Assembly (NCBI RefSeq): GCF_003610195.1
Contig: NZ_RAPO01000005.1
Location: forward strand, 62,001-126,000
From: Halopiger aswanensis
Lineage (GTDB): Archaea > Halobacteriota > Halobacteria > Halobacteriales > Natrialbaceae
Direction of reading: 5' to 3'
Length of the DNA: 64,000 bases
Shown here: positions 25,580 through 34,903 of the stretch, one piece after another
Layout of the letters: each line of letters begins with the position of its first letter
Numbering within the stretch: position 1 is the first letter of the stretch
Notes under the pieces: model-generated
The model's input: only the letters and a program-made list of their open reading frames with translations
Databases searched by the model: none
What the model was told of the DNA's origin: nothing
Translations under genes and position numbers: made by a program

Positions 25580-26728
25580 ATGGTGAACCAAATCTCACCC
25601 GAACGGCTCGCAGAGTTAATTGACGCAGACGAGTCGTTCACGCTCATCGATACGCGTCCCGAGGATAGTTACGAGGGCTGGCGGATTCACGGTGCAGAGA
25701 ACATCCCGTTCGGTCCGGGTGACGAGTTCGCGGACGAAGAACTCGAGCGCGTCGAAGCGGCGAGAGACGGTGATTCGATCGTCGCGATCTGTGGGAAGGG
25801 ACTGACCTCGACGCCGTTCAGCTTCGAACTCGAGCAGCATGGCTACGATGACGTGTCCGTCGTCAAAGGCGGCATGGAGGATTGGAGCAAGGTCTACGAA
25901 GTCGTTCCCGTCGAGACCGAAAACGATGATCTCGTCATTCTTCAACTGCAGCGACGGGCGAAGGGCTGTCTCGGCTACGTCGTCGGATCAAAGCGCGCCG
26001 AATCGGCCGTCGTCGTCGATCCGACGCGACAGACGGATCAGTTCAAAATCGTCGCCGAGGAGGCTGGCCTCACAATCGAGCGCGTCCTCGACACACACGT
26101 CCACGCTGACCACATCTCGGGTGGATCGAAACTGGCAGCGGAGTTGGACGTTCCCTACCATCTCGGAGAACACGCGAGCGAGCGGGGCGTCGAGTATGAC
26201 TACGAACCTCTCGCCGACGGCGAGACGATCGAACTTGGCGAGATCGAGATCGTAACGCTACACACGCCGGGGCACACGACCGAGATGGTCAACTACCTCG
26301 TGGACGGCGAGGCACTCCTGACCGGCGACACGTTGTTCGTCGAGTCCGTCGGCCGGACGGAACTTCAATTCGGTGACGAAGATGCGGCACGAGGAGCTGA
26401 ACTGCTCTATGAATCGATTCACGACACTATCCTCGAGCTATCGGACGAGACGCAGATCCTCCCGGGACATGTGTCAGTCACAGAGAACAACCGATACGAA
26501 GTCGGCTCGCCAGGTAATCTGATCGGCGCTCAACTGGGTGATCTCCGTGATGATCTCAAGCTGCTGGGACTGGACGAGGACGAGTTTGTGGACCGGTTGG
26601 TCGATAACGCGCCCGACAAGCCGCCGAACTACGAGCGCGTGATCGAGATTAACACGGGTTCGGAGCCGCCCGAGGACGAGTCCGAGGCGACGGAACTCGA
26701 GTTAGGGCCGAACAACTGCGCGGCCTAA
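25580..26728 (+). CDS. Rhodanese/metallo-beta-lactamase fusion, copy 2
   Basis: A 382-residue protein with the same domain order as copy 1. The rhodanese Cys lies in VAICGKGLTSTPF, and the metallo-beta-lactamase motifs are DTHVHADHISGG, TPGHTTEM and LLTGDTLFVESVGR. The tail LELGPNNCAA repeats the end of copy 1. The two are clearly paralogues but diverged in sequence. It stands alone between a 240-bp and a 182-bp gap. The predicted role is oxidation of persulfide with sulfur transfer. Confidence 0.88.
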   Translation: MVNQISPERLAELIDADESFTLIDTRPEDSYEGWRIHGAENIPFGPGDEFADEELERVEAARDGDSIVAICGKGLTSTPFSFELEQHGYDDVSVVKGGMEDWSKVYEVVPVETENDDLVILQLQRRAKGCLGYVVGSKRAESAVVVDPTRQTDQFKIVAEEAGLTIERVLDTHVHADHISGGSKLAAELDVPYHLGEHASERGVEYDYEPLADGETIELGEIEIVTLHTPGHTTEMVNYLVDGEALLTGDTLFVESVGRTELQFGDEDAARGAELLYESIHDTILELSDETQILPGHVSVTENNRYEVGSPGNLIGAQLGDLRDDLKLLGLDEDEFVDRLVDNAPDKPPNYERVIEINTGSEPPEDESEATELELGPNNCAA

Positions 26729-26827
26729 TTCTCTGCACGTTCATTTCTTCGGATCCCGCCCAAAGTACACTATGAGGTAACGTTGACTCGGGTTCGCTAG
26801 CTACTGTTAGGTCTGAGTACTACTTCG

Positions 26828-26854
26828 GTACAATAGAAACACATAATATTGTAC
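26828..26854. promoter_or_regulatory. Inverted repeat before the two-domain rhodanese
   Basis: Perfect arms GTACAAT (26828-26834) and ATTGTAC (26848-26854) lie 13 bp apart in an AT-rich promoter region, 57-83 bp before ATG 26911. Possibly an operator. Confidence 0.35.
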
Positions 26855-26910
26855 TATTTTGGAATTATTAGAAACAGCTCTAAGTAGCTTATCCGTGTAG
26901 TCGAACTCGT

Positions 26911-27807
26911 ATGGCTGACACCAGTGAATACGCGACCGACGCACTCGTTTCGCCAGACTGGCTCGAAGAACACCTCGACGAGTTCGGAAACGACGACCCA
27001 GAATATCGGTTAGTTGAGGCCGATATCGAATATGAGGAGTCATACGCCGAAGGACACATTCCGAACGCGATCGGATTCGGTTGGGGGACACACCTCCAGG
27101 ATTCGACGCAGCGCGATATCCTGAAAAAGAATCAATTCGCGGAGATCATGGGAGAAGCAGGAATTACAGAGGACTCAACAGTCGTCCTCTATGGCGACGA
27201 GTGGAATCAGTGGGCCGCGTACACCTACTGGCAGTTCAAGTACTACGGTCACGAGGACGTCCATCTACTGGACGGTGGACGGGTCTACTGGGAAGAAAAC
27301 GACTATCCAATGACAACCGATGAACCTGATTTGCCCGAACGTGAGTACGACGTCAGCGGCCCATTCGACAATATCCGTATTTATCGGGAAGGCGTTGAGG
27401 ACGCACTAGAGGTGGACGTCCCGCTTGTAGACGTTCGTAGCGCTGCGGAGTACCGCGGTGAGAAAATTGCTCCAGAAGGAAGTCGGGAAACTGCCCAGCG
27501 GGCAGGTCACATTCCAAGTGCTCAGAACATTACATGGAGTGAGAACCTCAAAGATAATAGTCGATTCAAGAGTCGAGCGGAATTGGAGGAGCTCTATGCA
27601 GACTACGGTATCACCGGTGATAGCGAAGTCATCACCTACTGTCGAATCGGCGAGCGCTCGTCGATTACATGGTTCACACTCCACGAACTCCTCGGATATG
27701 AGGACGTCCGGAATTACGACGGTTCATGGACCGAATGGGGGAACCTCATTCGCTCCCCTGTTGAGGTAGAGACTGACGATCCCGCAACGTTGGCAACTGA
27801 AGGGTAG
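26911..27807 (+). CDS. Thiosulfate sulfurtransferase, tandem rhodanese
   Basis: A 298-residue protein with two rhodanese domains. The N-terminal one is inactive-looking (no cysteine at VVLYGDEWNQ). The C-terminal one has the six-residue active loop CRIGER in ITYCRIGERSS. The family moves a sulfane sulfur from thiosulfate to cyanide or thiols. It lies downstream of an AT-rich promoter with an inverted repeat. Codon use is less GC-rich than that of the flanking rhodanese/metallo-beta-lactamase genes. Confidence 0.92.
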   Translation: MADTSEYATDALVSPDWLEEHLDEFGNDDPEYRLVEADIEYEESYAEGHIPNAIGFGWGTHLQDSTQRDILKKNQFAEIMGEAGITEDSTVVLYGDEWNQWAAYTYWQFKYYGHEDVHLLDGGRVYWEENDYPMTTDEPDLPEREYDVSGPFDNIRIYREGVEDALEVDVPLVDVRSAAEYRGEKIAPEGSRETAQRAGHIPSAQNITWSENLKDNSRFKSRAELEELYADYGITGDSEVITYCRIGERSSITWFTLHELLGYEDVRNYDGSWTEWGNLIRSPVEVETDDPATLATEG

Positions 27808-27828
27808 TCCAATTGGATTCGTGATATT

Positions 27829-27940
27829 CCCCGCACCGTGTACGGCGCGGAGGATGTCACTCACGCTCGCCCTGCTCAGTTCTCGGTTCCGACAAAGGAT
27901 GCAACACTCGTCCTTGCGGGAAGGGCGGGATTCTCTCGCT
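27829..27940. mobile_element. Possible remnant end of an IS200/IS605-type element
   Basis: In the 27808-27943 gap, a GC hairpin (ccgcaccg-tgta-cggcgcgg, 27831-27850) is followed by aggatgtca, a layout I associate with the right ends of haloarchaeal IS200/IS605 elements. A second hairpin (gcgggattctctcgc, about 27926-27940) follows. No transposase remains. Confidence 0.3.
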
Positions 27941-27943
27941 GAA

Positions 27944-28330
27944 TCAAGATAGTAACTCGAGAACCCGTTCAAAGCGCTCGTACGCGTCGTCGCCGATCGG
28001 GTCGAGTTCGTCGTCGTCAGCGATGCCAATCAAACGCTGCGGATCGACCGCAGTGACGACCACGCCGTCGTCATCGTCATAGACGACGACGTTGCACGGA
28101 AGCAACGTTCCGAGTTCGAGATCGTGCTCGAGTCCCTGATGGGCTAACTGCGGATTGCACGCACCCAGGATTCTGTACTGTCGGAAGTCCTCGTCGAGTT
28201 TCTTTTGCAGCGTTTCCTGGACGTCGATATCGCAGAGCACGCCGAACCCCTCGTCCTCGAGGGCGTCGATCGTTTTCTCGACGACGTCGCCGAACTCGCC
28301 GTCGACTTGTGTACGGAGCGTATAGGACAT
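27944..28330 (-). CDS. DUF302 domain protein, second copy
   Basis: A 128-residue DUF302 protein with the family segments GFGVLCDIDV, YRILGACNPQLAHQGL and LLPCNVVVYDDD. The two conserved cysteines are kept. It is the paralogue of 13709-14146 and has no lipobox. A methyltransferase gene is transcribed divergently 110 bp away, repeating the pairing seen at 13.1-14.1 kb. Confidence 0.87.
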   Translation of the reverse strand: MSYTLRTQVDGEFGDVVEKTIDALEDEGFGVLCDIDVQETLQKKLDEDFRQYRILGACNPQLAHQGLEHDLELGTLLPCNVVVYDDDDGVVVTAVDPQRLIGIADDDELDPIGDDAYERFERVLELLS

Positions 28331-28440
28331 ACTGTACGACCGATTGCGAGAACGGTCGTCGTTGGGGTAGCAACAGCAAGCCCGCGGTACGTGCGTCAGT
28401 TCGAGGAAGACTGTAGTCCGTCCACGATGAAGAGATTACT

Positions 28441-29103
28441 ATGGTTTCTCGTCGTACCATACGAGCGATCGCCGCTCTGTTCGGACTCACACTGCTCGCC
28501 GGATTCGCATACGCCCTCCGGTGGCGATCGAACCCGTCACCGTGCCCGTACGCTCAGCGCCACGTGATCGACCTCCCGCGTCCGGTCATCACTCGCTCCC
28601 GACTGCGCGACATACTCGAGCCCCAGCCCGGTGAGCGTCTTCTCGAGGTCGGACCGGGAACCGGCTACTACACCGGGATGGTCGCACGGACGATCGAATC
28701 GTCAGGGACACTGCACGCCGTAGACATCCAGTCGGAGATGGTCGAACACCTCGGAACGCGAATGCAACAAGAGGAAACCCTGAACGTCGAACCGATTCGC
28801 GGCGACGCACGATCGCTTCCGTACCCGGACGACACGTTCGACGCCGCGTATCTGGTCTTAGTCCTCGGCGAGATTCCCGACCAGAAGCGAGCCCTCGACG
28901 AACTCGAGCGGGTTCTGAAACCAGACGGTCGACTCATTGTCGGCGAATCGCTCCCCGACCCGCACTTCGTCGGATTTGAAGGGTTGCGACGCCGAATCGA
29001 GCAACGGGGACTGACGTTTGATGCGCGCGTTGGAACGCGAGTTGGGTATTTCGCGCGCTTCGACGTGAGGACCGCGGACCGATCGATCGATCCCGTCGAA
29101 TGA
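28441..29103 (+). CDS. Membrane-anchored SAM-dependent methyltransferase
   Basis: A 220-residue protein. Residues 5-26 are a hydrophobic anchor (IRAIAALFGLTLLAGFAYAL). The SAM domain has LEVGPGTGYYTGMVA, HAVDIQSEM and VLKPDGRLIVGE. It resembles the UbiE/COQ5-like class. The anchor suggests a membrane-linked substrate. It is divergent from the DUF302 gene at 27944-28330. The substrate is not known. Confidence 0.85.
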   Translation: MVSRRTIRAIAALFGLTLLAGFAYALRWRSNPSPCPYAQRHVIDLPRPVITRSRLRDILEPQPGERLLEVGPGTGYYTGMVARTIESSGTLHAVDIQSEMVEHLGTRMQQEETLNVEPIRGDARSLPYPDDTFDAAYLVLVLGEIPDQKRALDELERVLKPDGRLIVGESLPDPHFVGFEGLRRRIEQRGLTFDARVGTRVGYFARFDVRTADRSIDPVE

Positions 29104-29293
29104 TTGGTTGTTAGAAGATAGTACAAAACTGTCTCAGGAACCTCGAACATAGAGCAGGAGTCCTCTCCCTCGTTCTCAGACCCCAAGGAGATATTATAGC
29201 GGACATGTGGATTCCTGCGGTTATCTCATGACGCCTGCAACGGTAATGACGATCGATCGAACCCGTATGGTATTGCCCAATACACACAAAACC

Positions 29294-29299
29294 TTTAAA
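29294..29299 (+). promoter_or_regulatory. TATA-like box before thioredoxin
   Basis: TTTAAA lies 26-31 bp before ATG 29325. This spacing is what is expected of a leaderless haloarchaeal transcript starting at the ATG. Confidence 0.45.
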
Positions 29300-29324
29300 C
29301 GCTGTCAGCCCATACGTAGTGGTG

Positions 29325-29684
29325 ATGGCAACTGATGCACGCGACGACGTTTCGGCGGGATCGCTCAACGAACCGATCTACATCGACGGGAGGAGTCACC
29401 TCGAGGAGGTCACGGCGGCACACGACGTCGTCCTCGTGGACTTCTACGCTGACTGGTGTGGCCCCTGTCAGATGCTCAACCCCGTCCTCGAGCGGCTTGC
29501 GGACACGACTGAGGCCGTGATCGCCAAGGTCGACGTCGACGAACACCAGCAGCTTGCGGGGTCGTTCGGCGTTCGTGGCGTGCCGACGCTCGTCCTCTTT
29601 GCGGACGGCGAGCAGGTCGAACAGCAGTCCGGCGCGCTGCCGGAAGACCGACTTCGTACCCTGATCGAGGGATACACTGAATGA
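29325..29684 (+). CDS. trxA: Thioredoxin
   Basis: A 119-residue thioredoxin with the classical active site WCGPC in YADWCGPCQML and the cis-Pro in GVPTLVLF. Two GTG codons precede ATG 29325 in frame; the TATA position favours the ATG. The stop overlaps the start of thioredoxin reductase (ATGA), so the two form an operon and very likely a redox couple that can serve the thiol and persulfide enzymes nearby. Confidence 0.94.
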   Translation: MATDARDDVSAGSLNEPIYIDGRSHLEEVTAAHDVVLVDFYADWCGPCQMLNPVLERLADTTEAVIAKVDVDEHQQLAGSFGVRGVPTLVLFADGEQVEQQSGALPEDRLRTLIEGYTE

Positions 29685-30724
29685 ACGAGGAAACTGATAC
29701 GACCGCAGACGTTCGTGACGTGGTGATCATCGGCTCCGGTATCGCTGGCCTTTCCGCGGCTGTCTACGCCGCGCGAGCCGACCTCGAGCCGCTGGTGCTC
29801 GAGGGGCCCGAACCGGGCGGCCAGCTGACGCTGACGACCGACGTCGAGAACTACCTCGGCTTTCCCGAGGGCGTCGGCGGGATGGAGCTGATCCAAAACG
29901 GCAAGGACCAGGCCGAGCGTTTCGGCGCCGAGTTCACTCACGGCACCGTCGAAAACGCGACGCTCGAGGAACGCCCGTTCGAACTCGAGCTCTCGAACGG
30001 CGATCGGCTGCGAACGCGTGCGCTGATCGTCGCGAGCGGCGCGAGCGCTCGCTGGGTCGGCGCCGAGAACGAAGACGAACTGATGGGTTACGGTCTCTCG
30101 ACGTGTGCGACCTGCGACGGCGCGTTCCACCGCGGCGACGACGTCCTCGTGATTGGCGGCGGCGATTCGGCGATGGAAGAAGCGCTCTTCCTCGCGAAGT
30201 TCGCCGACAGCGTGACGATCGTCCACCGCCGCGAGGAACTGCGCGCTTCCGAGATCATGGCCGACCGCGCCCGCGATCACGAGGATATCGAGTTCCGCTG
30301 GAACACCGAACTCGAGGCGCTCCGCGGCTCGCAGGAGGAGGGCGTCACCGGCGCGACGCTCGTCTCCCATCCCGACGGTTACCCCAGCGAGAAAGCCGCG
30401 AACGGCGTCGACGTGGATCGGGAGACCGTCGAGGTCGGCGGCGTGTTCTACGCGATCGGTCACACGCCGAACACGGAGTTCCTCGAGGGGACCGCCGTCG
30501 AACGCGACGAGCGCGGCTACCTCTACACTCGAACCGACGACGCCGGCCGCGCGACGACCGAGACGACGGTCGAGGGCGTCTTCGCCGCCGGCGACGTCGC
30601 CGATCCGGACTATCAACAGGCGATCACTGCCGCTGGAACCGGTAGCATGGCCGCACTCGACGCTGAGGCGTACCTTGAAACGCTCGAGCGGACGGAAGAA
30701 ACTACGCTCGAGGTTTCCCCATAG
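29681..30724 (+). CDS. trxB: Thioredoxin-disulfide reductase
   Basis: A 347-residue flavoprotein. The FAD motif is GSGIAGLSAA, the redox centre is Cys142-Ala-Thr-Cys145 (TCATCDGA), the NADPH motif is VIGGGDSAMEEA, and the C-terminal FAD motif is VFAAGDVADPDYQQAITAAGTG. It reduces thioredoxin with NAD(P)H. It overlaps trxA by 4 bp. Confidence 0.94.
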   Translation: MNEETDTTADVRDVVIIGSGIAGLSAAVYAARADLEPLVLEGPEPGGQLTLTTDVENYLGFPEGVGGMELIQNGKDQAERFGAEFTHGTVENATLEERPFELELSNGDRLRTRALIVASGASARWVGAENEDELMGYGLSTCATCDGAFHRGDDVLVIGGGDSAMEEALFLAKFADSVTIVHRREELRASEIMADRARDHEDIEFRWNTELEALRGSQEEGVTGATLVSHPDGYPSEKAANGVDVDRETVEVGGVFYAIGHTPNTEFLEGTAVERDERGYLYTRTDDAGRATTETTVEGVFAAGDVADPDYQQAITAAGTGSMAALDAEAYLETLERTEETTLEVSP

Positions 30725-30874
30725 TCGCACCCCTCGTTAGCATCGAATCAGCTTGTCTCTAGCTGTCCAGTAGACGTAGAAGTTCTCGAAAAATAGCGTT
30801 CACTGTAACGCGTCTTGAGCAATATTTGATACGTACGTATCGGCGGATGAGAATCCATCAATAAGATCACTGCT

Positions 30875-32949
30875 TCAGCGGTGAGGAGCTGACTTGTTTG
30901 CTTCGCCAGCCGCAGGGAGTCGAAACGAAAACGCGGATCCATTGTCGAGTTCGGAGTCGACCCAGATCTCACCGCCGTGCCGTTCGAGAATCCGTTGACA
31001 AAGTGCGAGACCGATTCCGGTACCGGAGCTCTCGTGACGACTGTGTACTCGCTCGAAGATGTCGAAATCCGGTCTTGATCCTCGGGATCGATACCAATTC
31101 CTTCGTCTTGGACAGTCACGATCCAGTCGGTGCTATCCCGTTGGGCAGAGACGGATACGGTCGGCGAGTCGGGACCGCTATACTGGATAGCGTTCCGAAG
31201 CAGGTTCTGAAACACCTGTCGCAACTGATGTGGGTCCCCTTCGACACGGGGCAACGACTCTGCAGTAATTGTCGCGTCAGTGGTCTCGATTATGGGTTGC
31301 AGATCCTGACAGACGTCTTCCAACACGCTCTCTAGATCGACGGGTTCTAACGGATCTGCTTCCGTTTCAACCCGCGAATACTTGAGCAAGCCGTCGATCA
31401 TTGCTCGCATCCGGTCAGCCCCGTTGACAGCGAACTCAAGGAACTCGAGTCCTTCTTCATCAAGGTCGTCCTCGTATCGGCGTTCGATGAGCTGGAGGTA
31501 CGACGATACCATCCGTAAGGGTTCTTGCAGATCGTGCGAGGTGGCATACGCGAACTGCTCGAGCCGCTTATTCAACTCCTCAAGATCTGCGATCAATCGT
31601 TCGAGTTCCGTCTGATACTGCCGACGCTCGATCGCTTCTGCGATAACGTTGGCAACACTCTGGATGAACGAGATATCTTCATCGCTGAACGTTTGGGGAG
31701 AAGTATCGTGCGTAGCCAGAATTCCCCACGGTTCGTCGAACGGACCGATAATAGTACTAATACCGCTACGAACGTCATGGTCCGTCAGTAAGTCGGGACC
31801 GCTAAATCGGGTATCTGTCTCGAGGTCCTCAACGACGACCGGTTGAGCGTGTTCCAGGGTATACGCGGCCTGTGAATTAGCTTCGACGGCAGACACTGTC
31901 GCCTCCCCAACAAGGCCCTTGTGCCATCCAATACCTTGGCGTAGGAGAAGTTCCTCACGTTCCTCGCGGAGATCAAGGATTTTGCAGTAATCGATACCGA
32001 GTACGTTCGTTACTTGGCGAGCCGCGTCGCTCATGAGTTCGTCGAGATCGGCGGTTTCGAGTGCGAGTTGTCCGAGGTCGGCGATAGCTTGTTGCTGACG
32101 GGCCCGCTTCGTGAGTTTTCGTTCGTGTTGCTTGTGCTCAGTGATGTCCTGTGACATCGCCAAAATGGCGTATATTTCGCCCTCGTCAGTAGTCAACGGG
32201 TGTGTTCGGAACTCGAAAATTCGCCCCTGAACCGCTAGCTCAAATGTGGTCGGCTCGCCATCGAGAGCGGCACGATAGTTTGGCTCGATCTCTTTCAGTA
32301 TTTCCTCCGGATATACGTCCTGTATTCGTTCGCCTTGAAGATCACTAGCACTAAAATTGAGAGAATCGAAACCCTGTCCAGCGACGAGCGTGTGTCGTAA
32401 CTCGGTATTCAGAAGTGCAACCGCTCCATTTGGGAAGTTTTCCGTCAGGGTTCGGTATCGTTGCTCGGACTCCTCTAGTTGGGTAACCGTCTCCTCAAGT
32501 TCCGCCTGCGTCCGATTGAGTTCACGGTTGCGCTGTTCAAGCGTTCGCGTTCTCGTTTTCGCTCGCGCATCGTACGTCCCAGCAGCGAGTCCCGCAGTAC
32601 TCCCAATTGCAGTGAGGATAAGGATATTCTGGATGGGATCTCGGAGTCCCGCAACCATCGCTATCAAGCCGATAAGACCGAGCATCGAACTGATCCCGCC
32701 GACACACCACTTCGTAATGACGGGAAAAGTCTCAGGATGAATGTCGGTTTGTGGAAGCCGATAGCCGACAAAGAAGAGCAGAACTCCAGATCCAACAACC
32801 AAGAGAGTGATAATCAGATCGATGCCAAGCGGGGTATCAATATCCGGTAGAAACGGGTAACCGATACCCAGTACGATATACAATCCACCGAGAGCGACGA
32901 GAAGTTTTCTCCCTCTATGGAAAGAAAAGAATTGCTCGAACCAAGCCAT
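30875..32949 (-). pseudogene. Membrane histidine kinase (PAS-GAF-HisKA-HATPase), frameshifted near its end
   Basis: The N-terminus has about four membrane helices (16-120), then a coiled segment, a PAS domain (about 165-280), a GAF domain (about 300-440) and HisKA with the phospho-acceptor His in ATSHDLQEPLR. The ATPase has its N box (NLLRNAIQYS) and [14 protein letters not shown], then loses homology and runs to 30748. One T added to the run at 31065-31067 (minus strand) restores [18 protein letters not shown] and a natural stop at 30875-30877. So the kinase is either inactivated or carries a sequencing error. Confidence 0.85.
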
Positions 32950-33084
32950 TAGACAAATTTATTCACTCGATCTTATCAAGTTGGTGCCTAAGATGTGTGT
33001 ATACCACATTATTCACAAACCTATACAAAATATAACGACAACTTCAAATCACTACTTTGTGCGTCGGTGTCGAACAGGGAGACG

Positions 33085-34104
33085 ATGGCTACTGATTCGA
33101 CCATTCACGATTACGAAGTTCTCGTCGTCGGAGGCGGCCCAGCTGGAATGACCGCGGCACTGTATACGACGCGACTCGGACATCGGACGGCCGTCGTCGA
33201 CCGAGGCGGTGGTCGGGCAGCGATGATGCAAGATGTTCACAACCTACTAGGGGTCACGGAGGATACATCTGGTAGCGAATTTCTCTCAATCGGTAGAGAC
33301 CAACTTCGGGAGTACGGGTGCGATATCCACAATGATCTACTTGTCTCCTGTGATACCAATGAGGATGGGTCAATCCATCTCTGCGGGAATAATGCTGACT
33401 ACCGCGCAGAATACGTCGTCCTAGCGACGGGATTCAACGATGTCCGTCCAGAGCCGCCACTACCGCGAACCGGTCGTGGACTCCACTACTGCTTGCACTG
33501 TGATGCCTACATGTTCGTCGACGAACCCGTCTACGTCATGGGTTATGGGGAGAGCGCTGCACACGTAGCCGGAATCATGCTTAACTTCACCGACGATGTC
33601 GATCTGCTCACGCGCGGTAATGACCCCGAATGGAGCGATGAGACAGCGACGATGCTCTCAAATCATCCAATCGACATTATTCACACGGACATCACTGGCA
33701 TTCAAAACGACAAAGACGGCTGGTTAGCGGCCCTCGAATTTGAAGACGGTACGGTTCGGGAATATAAGGGTGGCTTCGCGATGTACGGTGCTGAGTACAA
33801 CAACGGCCTAGCCCGCAATCTTGGCTGTGATATCAACGATGATGGAACAGTCGTCGTCGATGATCACGGTCAGACGTCGGTTGAACGTGTCTATGCAGTT
33901 GGAGACCTAACGCCTGGCCACAATCAACTCCCCATTGCACTGGGTGAAGGAGCAAAGGCTGGTATCTCGTTGCATTTCGCCTTACGGGACTTCCCCCGAG
34001 ATCTCGACGTTATCGAAGAACAAGGTCCAGTCCGATCTGACGAAGTTCCCGGAATTCCAGACGAACTCCTTGAACAGGAAGTCGAATTCCACACATATAA
34101 CTGA
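33085..34104 (+). CDS. TrxB-like FAD/NAD(P) oxidoreductase
   Basis: A 339-residue flavoprotein of the thioredoxin-reductase fold. The FAD motif is VGGGPAGMTAA, the disulfide is Cys136-Leu-His-Cys139 in HYCLHCDAY, and the late FAD motif is VYAVGDLTPG. The NADPH-binding glycine motif is degenerate (VMGYGESAAHVAG), as in ferredoxin- or flavin-dependent reductases such as DFTR and in haloarchaeal TrxB paralogues. ATG 33085 is chosen because the FAD fold starts there. Codon use is less GC-rich than trxB. The partner is unknown. Confidence 0.85.
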   Translation: MATDSTIHDYEVLVVGGGPAGMTAALYTTRLGHRTAVVDRGGGRAAMMQDVHNLLGVTEDTSGSEFLSIGRDQLREYGCDIHNDLLVSCDTNEDGSIHLCGNNADYRAEYVVLATGFNDVRPEPPLPRTGRGLHYCLHCDAYMFVDEPVYVMGYGESAAHVAGIMLNFTDDVDLLTRGNDPEWSDETATMLSNHPIDIIHTDITGIQNDKDGWLAALEFEDGTVREYKGGFAMYGAEYNNGLARNLGCDINDDGTVVVDDHGQTSVERVYAVGDLTPGHNQLPIALGEGAKAGISLHFALRDFPRDLDVIEEQGPVRSDEVPGIPDELLEQEVEFHTYN

Positions 34105-34296
34105 TGTGGTCCGAGAAGGCTCTCTTCAGAACTTCCTGACCCCCATCAACCCAACTAGCCAGATAGAAAATCCGCACAACTTCAGATAGCAGGTCTTCTA
34201 CCGACGACGGCTACCACGTCTTCGACCACTACCTAAACCAACAACAAGACTGCAATTACATGGGCTTGATAAACTTCTAATAAAGATACCCGAGCG

Positions 34297-34458
34297 TCAC
34301 GTAGTAGTGGCTGTCTGCAGGGTGAGATCACCGAACCAGTGGAGCACACTTGTACGTTTCGTGGTGCGGCGAGTGACGTTCGTAATCGTCCATTCGTCGT
34401 CGTGGTCAGATAGTGATCGCCCGCGGAAGCGCGTCAATCGGGAGTAAGACTCGGACAT
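34297..34458 (-). CDS. Possible small basic protein (53 aa)
   Basis: An open frame from ATG 34458 (MSESYSRLTRF...) to a TGA at 34297-34299, on the same strand and 22 bp after the ParA partner gene. The product is rich in Arg and Thr. No family is recognised. The rest of the 34105-34480 gap is AT-richer than average and contains no other feature I can support. Confidence 0.3.
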   Translation of the reverse strand: MSESYSRLTRFRGRSLSDHDDEWTITNVTRRTTKRTSVLHWFGDLTLQTATTT

Positions 34459-34480
34459 ACAAGCGATATTGAGTTAATTG

Positions 34481-34903
34481 CTACTCGAAGTCGTAACCCC
34501 ACTCCCGAAGTTGATCTGCGACGTCGTCGATTCGTTCGAGGCCGACGAGCAGCGCTGCCTCTCGGAGATCGGCCTTCTTGACCGACTCGCCAAGCTCGCC
34601 TTCGATATCGGACTTGGCTTGGCGCTGACGATCGAGCGTCGTATCCTGCAAGTGTAACTGCACAGTTTTCGCGCGACCATCCGTGATACTATCGCGCTCG
34701 TAGATCCAGGGGAGGCCACTGCTGTTCGAGTCGCTCTCGTCGCGACCGTCCTGCTGCTCGATCGCGGGATCGGGCTGCGGATCGACTTCGACTGACGAGC
34801 CTATTGACTCGAGTTCGTCAACGTCGTCTTCTCCGGCCTTGTCGTCCTCGGTGCCAGCACCAAACGGATTATCGCCGCTCGCGCCTTCCTTGAAGCCCGT
34901 CAC
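34481..34903 (-). CDS. ParA partner protein (plasmid partition accessory), putative
   Basis: A 140-residue protein with an acidic, disordered first half and a structured C-terminal half (RAKTVQLHLQDTTL to VADQLREWGYDFE). Its ATG overlaps the stop of parA by 4 bp, a typical place for the centromere-binding partner of a Walker-type partition ATPase. It has no ParB-type nuclease or HTH motif. I recognise it only as a type common beside haloarchaeal plasmid ParA genes. Confidence 0.7.
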   Translation of the reverse strand: MTGFKEGASGDNPFGAGTEDDKAGEDDVDELESIGSSVEVDPQPDPAIEQQDGRDESDSNSSGLPWIYERDSITDGRAKTVQLHLQDTTLDRQRQAKSDIEGELGESVKKADLREAALLVGLERIDDVADQLREWGYDFE

